Assembly: GCF_008000995.1 (NCBI RefSeq)
Contig: NZ_CP042828.1
Location: 1,364,001 to 1,428,000 of the forward strand
Length of the DNA stretch: 64,000 nt
Source: Ruania zhangjianzhongii
GTDB lineage: Bacteria > Actinomycetota > Actinomycetes > Actinomycetales > Beutenbergiaceae
Reading direction: 5' to 3'
In this document: piece after piece, positions 26,382 to 33,571 of the stretch
How the letters are laid out: each line of letters opens with the position of its first letter
How positions within the stretch are numbered: the first letter of the stretch is position 1
Translations under genes and position numbers: made by a program
The notes under the pieces: generated by a model
What the model was told of the DNA's origin: nothing
The model's input: the letters and a program-made list of their open reading frames with translations, nothing else
Databases searched by the model: none

Positions 26382-27065
26382 GTGCAGGCGATCTTCACCG
26401 ACATTGTCGACGGCGACGAGGAGAAGGTTCTCGAGCGCATCGAGAAGGATCCCTCTGTCCTCTCCGTCGTAGCCACGGGACGTCCGAAGAAGTACGCGGG
26501 GCAGTCACCGCTGCAGGTCGCGGTCCGATCCGGCGCGTTCCGCATCGCCGAATTGCTCTTGTCCCATGGTGCAGACCCGAACTTCGTCGATCGGAGCGCG
26601 CCCGGCGGCTGGTCGGCGCCCGTGTTGCACGACGCCATCGCGGCCGCCGTCAAGCGGTCCCGCTGGCTTCGTCCCTCTGCGCCCACCCAGCCCGTTCCGG
26701 AATGGCTGCTTGCGAACAGCGCAGAGAGCGCCGATGCGGCCTTCTCCGTGCTGTCGGCCCTGCTCGAGACCGGTGCGCCCGTCGACGCGGTCGATTCCTA
26801 TGGGAACTCGTCTCTGGCGCGCGCGGCACGTGCTGCGCGCGAGATCCTGCCCCAGCACTGGTACAACGAGCCGGATCGGGTGGACGACAAGCCCTTGAAT
26901 CCCGAGCTCATCGACGATCTGGCGCGCATCTTCGGCGCGCTGTACTCCCGCGGGGCCGACCCGAGCGCGGTCGATCCACAGCTCGGGCATCGCCTCGACG
27001 AGTTCTACGCCGCTGAGCCGGTGGGGCTGTTTCTCACACACCCGGACGCTGCCCCGCCCGACTGA
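26382..27065 (+). CDS. Ankyrin-repeat protein of the immunity island
   Basis: A 227-residue protein starting at GTG with an AAGGAG site. Ankyrin repeats are visible at about 39-70 (QSPLQVAVRSGAFRIAELLLSHGADPN), 115-150 (SADAAFSVLSALLETGAPVDAVDSYGNSSLARAARAAR) and 175-205 (DDLARIFGALYSRGADPSAVD), separated by longer linkers. Proteins of this type are common as immunity partners in polymorphic toxin loci. It lies 48 nt after the YezG-like gene and 39 nt before the PoNi gene. Direct function cannot be read from sequence. Confidence 0.7.
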   Translation: MQAIFTDIVDGDEEKVLERIEKDPSVLSVVATGRPKKYAGQSPLQVAVRSGAFRIAELLLSHGADPNFVDRSAPGGWSAPVLHDAIAAAVKRSRWLRPSAPTQPVPEWLLANSAESADAAFSVLSALLETGAPVDAVDSYGNSSLARAARAAREILPQHWYNEPDRVDDKPLNPELIDDLARIFGALYSRGADPSAVDPQLGHRLDEFYAAEPVGLFLTHPDAAPPD

Positions 27066-27091
27066 TCGCAGTGGCAGCGATCCCTGCACCA

Positions 27092-27097
27092 TAGGGT
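27092..27097 (+). promoter_or_regulatory. Probable -10 element of the PoNi-domain gene
   Basis: TAGGGT ends 7 nt before the ATG at 27105, which suggests that this gene has its own leaderless promoter and supports that start over the GTG at 27096. Confidence 0.45.
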
Positions 27098-27104
27098 GCT
27101 GCCT

Positions 27105-28367
27105 ATGGTGCACACGATCCGGGACGCCCGAGTCGACCCACAAGAACTCGAGAACAGTCTTCAGCGGCGTGAGCGAAGGGTCGCCAAGGGGCGCCTGCGG
27201 GTCCGCGAGCATTCGCGCGCGCGGGAAGCCCGCGATCTGTGCCGCGACGACAGCGCATATCTGAGCCGGCGGTACACCGCAGGGGACCCGCTCAGCGAGC
27301 TCGCCGACATGCTCGATGAGTGGGCCGAGGACTTCGTCGCCTCCGTGCGTGTGCGTCAGGACGCTGCCGGTGGCGATCCCGGGTTCCTGGCGGCGTTCGA
27401 CGATCGGCGGCTTCTCCTGGCGGCGATCGATCTGGTGTTCGTGGCGACCAGCCTGGGCCGGGTCGATATCGCGATGACGGTGCTGACTCATCCTGCGGTG
27501 GTTGCTGTGCCTGGTCGCGCTCTCGATGCGCTGGCGGTGATCCACGGCGTCGAGCGACCAGTGAGCGAGAGCGAGGTCTTGGCGGGAAGCTATGACCCCT
27601 GGTTGAAGGTCGGGAACGCGGCTCCTGAGCAGCGCCAGGGGCAGTTCGAGGACTTCGTCCGCGGATGGCGCGCGCACGGCGAGGAGGCCCGGTCGCTGGC
27701 AGTCGTCAACGAGTTCTTTACTGGTGCGTGGGCGTTTGAGGCGGTGGTGCTGGCGCAGGTGTTCGGCCTCGACGACGAGCCGGTGCGGGAGGTGCCGGAG
27801 TATCCGGTGGATCTGGCCGATTATGCGCGGGAGGCGGGTCTGCCTCGGTTGACTGCGGAGACGAGGTTGCCGGGGCCGTGGCAGAAGCCGGTGCCACCGA
27901 AGGTACTCGAGCCGGTCAACCCGCGCGAACCTCTGGAGGTGGTGGGGGAGCCGGGGTTGGCGCACCTGGCAGCTGTGCTCTCACCGGTGGGCGGTGACCA
28001 GTTGGCGGCTGGGGACGGCGATGTTGTGCTGGATGCCGCGTTCGAGGCTGGCGCTGTGCTGAGCGTGGATGCGCGGGCGATGGATCCGGACGAGGCGGGG
28101 GAGCTGGTGCAGATGACGTGCCGGGATCTGGGTCTGCCGGCACCGGGCCGTGTCCCGGGGCGGTTGCCGAAGGATCCCGCGAAGGCGCTGCCGAAGCTCG
28201 ATGCCTGGCTGGAGACCGTGGGAGTGCGGTTGCTCGGACCGGCCACCGATACCGATGACCTGGTGTTCTTCCCTGTCCTCGCCGCCGACTACGAGACCTT
28301 CGCCGGCCACACCATCGACGGCCTGCGGCTGCGCACCATGGACCAGCTCGCCACCGACGAAGCCTGA
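27105..28367 (+). CDS. PoNi-type immunity domain protein with extra C-terminal domain
   Basis: A 420-residue protein. The N-terminal part (about 40-245) shows the PoNe-immunity (PoNi, DUF1910/DUF1911) pattern: YLSRRYTAGDPLSELADML, a helical FDDRRLLLAAIDLVFVATSLG segment, and WAFEAVVLAQVFGLDDEPVREVPEYPVDLADY. PoNi proteins neutralise PoNe-type DNase effectors. A Pro-rich linker (about 255-290) leads to a second alpha/beta domain (about 300-420) of unknown function, ending in FFPVLAADYETFAGHTIDGL; a broken copy of this end occurs at 25740. No PoNe toxin is nearby. The fusion with the C-terminal domain is unusual as far as I know. Confidence 0.7.
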   Translation: MVHTIRDARVDPQELENSLQRRERRVAKGRLRVREHSRAREARDLCRDDSAYLSRRYTAGDPLSELADMLDEWAEDFVASVRVRQDAAGGDPGFLAAFDDRRLLLAAIDLVFVATSLGRVDIAMTVLTHPAVVAVPGRALDALAVIHGVERPVSESEVLAGSYDPWLKVGNAAPEQRQGQFEDFVRGWRAHGEEARSLAVVNEFFTGAWAFEAVVLAQVFGLDDEPVREVPEYPVDLADYAREAGLPRLTAETRLPGPWQKPVPPKVLEPVNPREPLEVVGEPGLAHLAAVLSPVGGDQLAAGDGDVVLDAAFEAGAVLSVDARAMDPDEAGELVQMTCRDLGLPAPGRVPGRLPKDPAKALPKLDAWLETVGVRLLGPATDTDDLVFFPVLAADYETFAGHTIDGLRLRTMDQLATDEA

Positions 28368-28413
28368 TCCGGCGCGCAGATCCCGCGAATCGCAGGAGCA
28401 CCGAACGAACCGC

Positions 28414-29127
28414 TCAGCCGCGGTGTGCCTCCGCAGGCACCACATCCGTAGGCCCGGGCTTGGCCTTCGGCTTCCCACGGCGGGCTCGGGCCTCGGCACC
28501 GATCTGCTTCTTGGTGGCCGCGAACGAGCAGATCGGGCAGCCGACCAAATCGTGTCGCTGCGCGGGGCAGAACTCCCGGCCGAAGTAGATGATCTGCAGA
28601 TGCCGGCGATTCCAGGTCTCCTTGGCGAAGGCGCGCTTGAGATCTGCCTCGACCTTCTCCACCGTGGTGCCGCTGGAAAGGCCCCAGCGCCGGGCGAGGC
28701 GGAAGATGTGCGTATCCACGGGGAACGCCGGCACGTCGAAGCCCTGGGCCATCACCACGCTCGCCGTCTTGTGCCCCACACCGGCTAGTCGTTCGAGGAA
28801 GTTCCAGTCCGGGAGCACCTCGCCGCCGGCGTCGAGGATCTGCCCGGCGGCGGTCCACACGTTCCGCGCCTTGGTAGGAGCCAGACCGATCTGCCGGATC
28901 AGCTCCAGGATCCGCTCCGGGCCGAGGGCGTACATCTGCTCCGGGGTGCTCGCCTCGGCGAAGAGTGCCGGGGTGATCTCGTTGACCTTCTTGTCCGTGG
29001 TCTGCGCGGACAGCGCCACCGCCACCAGCAGCGTGTAGACATTGGTGTGATCCAGGGCGATCGGCGGATCCGGGTACAGCTCGTCCAGGATCTGCCCGAT
29101 CCGCTCCACCTTCTCGGCTCGCTTCAC
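28414..29127 (-). CDS. nth: Endonuclease III (DNA glycosylase/AP lyase) with altered Fe-S cysteines
   Basis: Excises oxidised pyrimidines from DNA. The 237-residue protein keeps the helix-hairpin-helix and catalytic residues K120 (GVGHKTA) and D138 (FPVDTHIFRL), aligned with E. coli numbering. The C-terminal cysteine cluster is not canonical: the usual spacing is C-x6-C-x2-C-x5-C, here it is C187-x9-C197-x2-C200 and the fourth cysteine is absent, with a Lys/Arg/Pro-rich tail after it. The iron-sulfur cluster may be lost or differently liganded. It converges with the PoNi-domain gene and stands alone. Confidence 0.9.
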   Translation of the reverse strand: MKRAEKVERIGQILDELYPDPPIALDHTNVYTLLVAVALSAQTTDKKVNEITPALFAEASTPEQMYALGPERILELIRQIGLAPTKARNVWTAAGQILDAGGEVLPDWNFLERLAGVGHKTASVVMAQGFDVPAFPVDTHIFRLARRWGLSSGTTVEKVEADLKRAFAKETWNRRHLQIIYFGREFCPAQRHDLVGCPICSFAATKKQIGAEARARRGKPKAKPGPTDVVPAEAHRG

Positions 29128-29136
29128 CTGGCCAGC

Positions 29137-29517
29137 CTACTGGCCGAGCTCGGGGCCTTCACCCATCTGGGAAGCGTCGACGATGAGCTGGAGGGCGCGC
29201 ACATGCTCTTCGAACGCCTCGCGGCCGATCGCCGTAGCGCGGTACCAGCGAGTGCGCCGCTTTCCGGTGTAGGTCGCCACCGAGGTCACATAGCCCACCT
29301 CGCTGAGTGCGGCCAGATGTGCCGACAGGTTGCCATCGCTCAGGCCGAGCGCCTTGGCCAGCGCAGTGAATCGGATGGCGCCATCGGGTTGCAGCCCGTG
29401 CAGCGTCGCCTGGATCCGTAACCGGTTCGGATCGGAGAGCGTCGCATTGAACGGGGTGCGCAGGCGTTCGGACAACTCGGCGGAGAGGTCCGCACCGGGG
29501 TTGGTCGGCTCAGACAT
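29137..29517 (-). CDS. Winged-helix transcriptional regulator
   Basis: A 126-residue DNA-binding protein of the winged-helix HTH_34/ArsR-like type: SDPNRLRIQATLHGL, FTALAKALGLSDGNLSAHLAALSEVGYVTSVATYTGKRRTRWYRATAIGREAFEEHVRAL. There is no separate sensor domain and no cysteine-based metal site. Its start overlaps the end of the membrane-protein gene by 8 nt, so the two are one operon. A likely operator with ACTCTGTG half sites lies upstream of that operon. Confidence 0.85.
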   Translation of the reverse strand: MSEPTNPGADLSAELSERLRTPFNATLSDPNRLRIQATLHGLQPDGAIRFTALAKALGLSDGNLSAHLAALSEVGYVTSVATYTGKRRTRWYRATAIGREAFEEHVRALQLIVDASQMGEGPELGQ

Positions 29518-30073
29518 GCCGTGCTCCCCGCACCGTGCGGTACACCCCGACGATCAGCAGAGGCAGTGCCGAGCCGATCCCGAAACAGACTAGCTCTGGG
29601 ACGAGCGGTTGGACGGCGGAGACGGCGGCCACCACCACCACGATCATGCCCGCCACGGCGAACGGGACATCCGCGGTGGCGACCGCGTACAGGCTCATCG
29701 CCATGCCCCACAGCGCGCCCAGGAACAGTGCGATATACACCCATGAGGACGGCTGCGCCGCCGCCACCAGGAACGGGGACGCGACCAGCACCACCACCCA
29801 GCCCCAGCGGGTGCGGCCTTCGGCACCGGTGCGGATCGCGTGCCGCATCGGCAGCCAGCTGCAGAGCATTCCGATCACCCAGGCCAGGGCGAGCACGAGG
29901 AGGCGCGCCACGCCGTCCAGGAGATCGAGGGCGGTATAGCCGGCGCCGAATGCCACGCCCCAGCCGATCAGCGGTAGCCCGGTGACCAGCGACCGCCCCG
30001 CCGTGCGGGTGCGATCGGTGAGCGAGCCGAGCTCGCGGATGAGCTGCTCGGCCTGCGCTGGGTCCTGGGACAT
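29510..30073 (-). CDS. Multi-pass membrane protein paired with the regulator
   Basis: A 187-residue protein with a short cytoplasmic N-terminus (MSQDPAQAEQLIRELGSLTDRTRTAG) followed by about five hydrophobic helices, ending in VYRTVRGARHV. I do not recognise an enzymatic motif. The ATG at 30073 is chosen because the residues before it are out of character for the family of short Asp/Glu-rich N-termini and lie in the palindromic promoter. Regulator/membrane-protein pairs of this kind are frequent in actinobacteria; the regulator probably controls the pair. Confidence 0.65.
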   Translation of the reverse strand: MSQDPAQAEQLIRELGSLTDRTRTAGRSLVTGLPLIGWGVAFGAGYTALDLLDGVARLLVLALAWVIGMLCSWLPMRHAIRTGAEGRTRWGWVVVLVASPFLVAAAQPSSWVYIALFLGALWGMAMSLYAVATADVPFAVAGMIVVVVAAVSAVQPLVPELVCFGIGSALPLLIVGVYRTVRGARHV

Positions 30074-30117
30074 GAACACGAGTCTACGAAACGAGGAACT
30101 TCCGCACACAGATGTGT

Positions 30118-30144
30118 ACTCTGTGGCACAGAGTTATTACTCTG
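30118..30144. promoter_or_regulatory. Palindromic operator candidate with three half sites
   Basis: ACTCTGTG-G-CACAGAGT (30118-30134) is a perfect 17-bp palindrome, followed 4 nt later by a third half site ACTCTG (30139-30144). It sits in the divergent region between the membrane protein/regulator operon and the small membrane protein gene, so one winged-helix regulator could control both directions. Confidence 0.6.
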
Positions 30145-30189
30145 CAGTACGGAGCATCTAATCCGGATGCGCAGACGAAAGGAAACGTG

Positions 30190-30396
30190 ATGGGGCGCAA
30201 TTTCAGCAGCGGACTCCTCGCCGGTGTGGTCGCAGCGACGATCTGGATCTCGGTCAGCCTCTGGCAAGGACTGGCCACGGAAACCGTGGGGATGTGGGCT
30301 TTGGTATTCCTGGTAGCGACCACGATCATCAGCACGGTCATCGGCGGGATCGTCTCCCGCAGCGCCGGCAGCTCGGTCCAGGCCCAGCGAACCTGA
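30190..30396 (+). CDS. Small two-helix membrane protein
   Basis: A 68-residue protein with membrane helices at about 7-28 (GLLAGVVAATIWISVSLW) and 36-58 (MWALVFLVATTIISTVIGGIV). The ATG follows a GGA-rich site (AAAGGAAACGTG); an adjacent GTG at 30187 is an alternative. It is transcribed divergently from the regulator/membrane pair and shares their operator region. No family recognised. Confidence 0.6.
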   Translation: MGRNFSSGLLAGVVAATIWISVSLWQGLATETVGMWALVFLVATTIISTVIGGIVSRSAGSSVQAQRT

Positions 30397-30406
30397 CCGC
30401 CCATGA

Positions 30407-30424
30407 CAGCGGCCGTGGCCGCTG
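30407..30424 (+). terminator. Hairpin after the small membrane protein gene
   Basis: CAGCGGCC-GT-GGCCGCTG, an 8-bp perfect stem 11 nt past the stop codon. Confidence 0.5.
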
Positions 30425-30598
30425 CCCAGTGACCGAGCGTCGCGCCGGCAACGCCGCGGGCCGCTAGTTCGGGAGTGACTCGCAGGTCCCGGCCGGCTTG
30501 CCCGGTGCCGGCCAGCAGCAGACGTCCAGTGGCTCGCGGCCAGCAGTCGCGCCGTCGACTGGCGCTGGAGTGGCAGGGCGAGAGCCGGCCGGCGCTTG

Positions 30599-30632
30599 CG
30601 CTGAAGCGTGAGCGCCGGCCCGCGCTTCAGCG
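30599..30632 (-). terminator. Hairpin at the end of the ABC ATPase gene
   Basis: CGCTGAAGCG (30599-30608) pairs with CGCTTCAGCG (30623-30632) across a 14-nt loop and overlaps the stop of the minus-strand ABC gene. Confidence 0.45.
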
Positions 30633-31400
30633 GAAGCGCTGCACTGCCAGCGGTGCTGCTTCGGCGAGCTCACGGATCGCCTCGTGCTCCTGGGCCGCGA
30701 GCACGTCGCTGAGCGGGCCGGAAGCGACGAACCGCCCCTCGGCGAGGAAGTGGATGCTCGGGCACATCCGCTCCACCAGCTCCAGGTCGTGCGAGATCAC
30801 CACGGCCGCGGTGCCGAGCTGAGCGAACAGGTCACCCAGACGGCGCGCCATCAGGCCGCGGGAGGCGGGATCGACGGCCGTGAAGGGTTCGTCCAGCACC
30901 AGGATCTGCGGGCGGGTGGCCAGCGCCGTGGCCAACCCCACCCGCTGGCGCTCGCCACCGGAGAGGGTGAGCATCGCGCGGTCGGCGAACCGGTCCGGCA
31001 GCGCGACGGCGTCCAGCAGCTCCTCAGTGGTGGTGGCGTGCGTGCGCCCCGCCTTGCGCGCCTCTTTCAGCGCCGTGCGCAGGGAGTTCGTCACGGTCAT
31101 CCGGGGATCGGTGATCGTCATCGAGTCCTGGGACATGAACCGCACGTCAGCACGGAACACCTTCCCGGGCTTACCGCGCATCCGGTGCACCGGGCGGCCG
31201 TCGAAGGTCACCTGCCCGCGGGTGGGGGTGAGTGTGCCGCGCAGCAACCGCGCCAACGTGGTCTTCCCGACCCCGGACGGGCCGACGATCCCTACCGGTG
31301 CATCTCCGGCGGTGATGGTCAGATCGATGCCCTGCAGGACCTCGTTCCCTGGGTATCCACCCCGTACGTCGTGGGCCTGAAGAACGGATCCTGCCGCCAT
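30627..31400 (-). CDS. Orphan ABC transporter ATP-binding protein (Dpp/Nik-like)
   Basis: A 257-residue ABC ATPase: Walker A GIVGPSGVGKTT (about 38-49), signature LSGGERQR, Walker B ILVLDEPFTAVDP and the switch histidine VISHDLE are all present. The FMSQDSMT Q-loop and DAVALPDRFADR region look like the DppF/NikE class that drives peptide or nickel importers. No permease or binding protein gene is next to it, so its partner must be elsewhere or it has another role. Its ATG follows an AGGAG site. Confidence 0.82.
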   Translation of the reverse strand: MAAGSVLQAHDVRGGYPGNEVLQGIDLTITAGDAPVGIVGPSGVGKTTLARLLRGTLTPTRGQVTFDGRPVHRMRGKPGKVFRADVRFMSQDSMTITDPRMTVTNSLRTALKEARKAGRTHATTTEELLDAVALPDRFADRAMLTLSGGERQRVGLATALATRPQILVLDEPFTAVDPASRGLMARRLGDLFAQLGTAAVVISHDLELVERMCPSIHFLAEGRFVASGPLSDVLAAQEHEAIRELAEAAPLAVQRFR

Positions 31401-31584
31401 GGAGAGCGTGCTCCTTCGATCGTGGGAGGTGTCCTCCGTATGCTAACCCGCCCCTCGCTGCAGCCCGACCCGCCACCACTCAGGGCGCCGAGCTATCACT
31501 CGTGCAGGGTCGTGCCCGGCGATACCCAGCGCTCGTGCCCACTCACGGGAGCGGGGTGGGCTGAGGTGAGGTGCCGGTGGCGGG

Positions 31585-32730
31585 TCAATCCGGCAGCGGC
31601 CCGAGCAGGGCGTTCGCCCAGGCCCCGTGTGCGGACTCGTCGTCGCTGGGATGGAACAGGCCGGCGAGCACGTCCCGGTAGAGCCGGGAGAGCTCACTGC
31701 GGTTGAAGTAGGCGCCACCGCCGCTGACTCGGATGGCCGCGTCGACCACATCCTTGGCGGTCTCGGTAGCCCGAACCTTCGCCGCGGACAGCCGCGGGAA
31801 CCACATCGCGCCGTGGTCGGCCAGGGTGTCCACGTCCGCCGCGAGCGCGCTGATCTGCGGATAGATGCCGTCCAGGGCGATCCCGGCGTGCGCCACGCGC
31901 CAACGGATGTCCGGATCATGCGCGTACGGGGCGCCGTCGTGCTGTAGCGAGGTGCGCTTGGCGACGGTCGCCGCCGCCACTTCGAGCGCCCGCTGCCCGA
32001 TCCCGGTGTACACCGCGGCGAGCAGGAGCTCGAAGCAGGCGAAGATGCCGAAGATCAGGGGGTCCGGGTTCGGCCCCGGATCCAGCCGGCGCACCACCCG
32101 CTGGGCCGGAGCGTGCGCACCGTCGAGCACAGTGGTGCAGGACTGCGAGGCACGTTGGCCGAGCGCGTCCCAGTCGTCCTTGATCTCGAAGCCGCCCCCT
32201 TCGCGGGTGATGAAGGCATACACCGATTTCGGTCCGTCCGAGGAGGTGGTGTCGGTGCCGAAGGTGCCCAGCCGGGTCCAGGCGGGGGAGAGGGAGGTGA
32301 AGATCTTCGTGCCGTGGAAGGTGTAGCCGCCCTCGCCGTCCGGCCGGGCCTCGGTGGTGGAGCCGAACAGCACCAGGTCGTTGCCGCGCTCGGAGATCCC
32401 GAAGCCGAACACCTCGCCGGCTGCCGCCTCGTGCAGTACCTGGTCCATGAACGACTCGCCCCGGTCGTGCACGACTTTGGCCACACCGACCCACACCTGG
32501 TGCATGTTCACTGCGAGGGCGGTCGCCGGTGCCGCACCCGCGAGCGCCATCTGTTCCCGGGTGACCTCCTCCAGACTCATCCCCAGGCCGCCGAACTCGA
32601 CCGGCACCAGCGCCTTGAGGTAGCCGGCCTCGCGCAACTCCTCCAGGTCCTCGGTGAAGAACGCGTTCTCCCGGTCGTAACCCGCGGCCCGCTCCCGGAT
32701 CCGGGTGAGCAACTCTGGTGACAACAGCAC
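31585..32730 (-). CDS. Acyl-CoA dehydrogenase family flavoprotein
   Basis: A 381-residue flavin enzyme with the three ACAD parts: helical N-domain with FTEDLEELREAGYLKALVPVEFGGLG, the middle beta-domain (GFGISERGNDLVLFGSTTEA, YTFHGTKIFTSLSPAW), and a helical C-domain. The frame is open to 32850, but GTG at 32730 with a GGGAG site gives the family-like N-terminus LLSPELLTRIRERA. The clear ACAD catalytic Glu is not obvious, so it may be one of the atypical oxidoreductase members (DszC/HpaB-like). It is divergent from the HU gene. Confidence 0.8.
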   Translation of the reverse strand: MLLSPELLTRIRERAAGYDRENAFFTEDLEELREAGYLKALVPVEFGGLGMSLEEVTREQMALAGAAPATALAVNMHQVWVGVAKVVHDRGESFMDQVLHEAAAGEVFGFGISERGNDLVLFGSTTEARPDGEGGYTFHGTKIFTSLSPAWTRLGTFGTDTTSSDGPKSVYAFITREGGGFEIKDDWDALGQRASQSCTTVLDGAHAPAQRVVRRLDPGPNPDPLIFGIFACFELLLAAVYTGIGQRALEVAAATVAKRTSLQHDGAPYAHDPDIRWRVAHAGIALDGIYPQISALAADVDTLADHGAMWFPRLSAAKVRATETAKDVVDAAIRVSGGGAYFNRSELSRLYRDVLAGLFHPSDDESAHGAWANALLGPLPD

Positions 32731-33044
32731 GATCTTCTCCCTCGTTCGGCGATTCCTCCATCTCACCACGGATGTCGGACTCCGGGGCGGGTGCGGGCGA
32801 TCGAGCGGCCAGGTTCCAGGCCCGCGCGGCAGCTGGCGCGCCCGGGCCATCCGGTCTGTGGCTATTGAGCCAGATGGGACGGAACTGACAGAAGAACCGT
32901 CCTCGAACCGCTGAAACCCTTGAAAATCGCGGAAACACGCCGAGAATCGGCGTGGATTTGCGCCACCTGGGGCTCCGCCGTCGTAGTGTGACCACGGCGC
33001 TTCCCGCTCGGGGGGCGATTTACGATCGAGGAGAGGGAACCTAC
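32731..33044. promoter_or_regulatory. Divergent control region between acyl-CoA dehydrogenase and HU genes
   Basis: These 314 nt contain no convincing gene. TACGAT (33021-33026) is a good -10 for the HU gene and is followed directly by a GAGGAGAGGG ribosome-binding site. No operator palindrome was evident. Confidence 0.5.
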
Positions 33045-33326
33045 GTGTCCGTCAACCGCACTGATCTCGTTGCCGCGATTGCCGAGAAGGCATCGCTGAC
33101 CAAGACCGACGCCGACGCCGCGCTGGGTGCGCTGCAGGAGGTTCTGGTCGAGTCCCTCGGTAAGGGCGAGGCCGTCAAGGTCACCGGTCTGCTGAGCGTC
33201 GAGCGGGTGGAGCGCGCCGCGCGCACCGGCCGCAACCCCCGTACCGGTGAGGAGATTCAGATCCCGGCCGGCTACGGTGTCAAGGTGTCCGCCGGCTCCG
33301 CGCTGAAGAAGGCCGTCGCCAAGTGA
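33045..33326 (+). CDS. hup: DNA-binding protein HU
   Basis: A 93-residue nucleoid protein. The start GTG (SVNRTDLVAAIAEKASLTKTDAD) is chosen over the upstream frame because HU begins there and a GAGGAGAGGGAA site precedes it. The beta-arm with GRNPRTGEEIQIPAGYGVKVSAGSALK is intact, and the usual histone-like long Lys tail of mycobacterial HU is absent, so this is the short form. A terminator follows at 33353. Confidence 0.95.
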   Translation: MSVNRTDLVAAIAEKASLTKTDADAALGALQEVLVESLGKGEAVKVTGLLSVERVERAARTGRNPRTGEEIQIPAGYGVKVSAGSALKKAVAK

Positions 33327-33352
33327 GGCTGGGCGGCTGCTGAGCCGCCGCT

Positions 33353-33391
33353 GACGAAGGGGCGTGGGAGAGGATCCCGCGCCCCTTCGTC
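33353..33391 (+). terminator. HU gene terminator
   Basis: Inverted repeat GACGAAGGGGCG..TGGGA / TCCCG..CGCCCCTTCGTC, 26 nt after the stop codon. Confidence 0.75.
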
Positions 33392-33457
33392 GTGTCTGCG
33401 CAGCTGTGCGGCGGGCGATCCAGGCGGCAGTGGCCGACGCGGCCGGTGGCCCAGGGG

Positions 33458-33486
33458 TTGACGTGGCCGACGGTCCAGGGCACGAT
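33458..33486 (+). promoter_or_regulatory. Promoter of the cellobiose-type ABC operon
   Basis: TTGACG (33458-33463), exactly 17 nt spacer, CACGAT (33481-33486). Expected transcription start near 33493, immediately before the first operator. Confidence 0.6.
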
Positions 33487-33496
33487 GACCTACGCG

Positions 33497-33510
33497 TGGA
33501 AGCGCTCCCA
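33497..33510. promoter_or_regulatory. CelR/CebR-type operator 1
   Basis: TGGAAGCGCTCCCA differs at one base from the Thermobifida fusca CelR operator TGGGAGCGCTCCCA. It sits just downstream of the transcription start, where a bound LacI-family repressor would block elongation. Confidence 0.75.
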
Positions 33511-33520
33511 CCTCCGATGG

Positions 33521-33534
33521 TGGAAGCGCTACCA
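33521..33534. promoter_or_regulatory. CelR/CebR-type operator 2
   Basis: TGGAAGCGCTACCA, a second copy with centre 24 nt (about two helical turns) from the first, suggesting cooperative binding of two repressor dimers. Confidence 0.7.
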
Positions 33535-33571
33535 CGATGGCCGATCCCATCGCTCAGACAAGGACGTCACC

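Noticed and set aside
25740-28367. The 120-bp repeats as attachment sites of an integrative element
   Set aside because: They differ at roughly one base in ten and are part of coding sequence; no integrase or transposase is present.
30464-30673. Small minus-strand frame after the ABC gene
   Set aside because: Overlaps hairpins and the ABC gene stop region; Ala/Gly-rich with no start signal.
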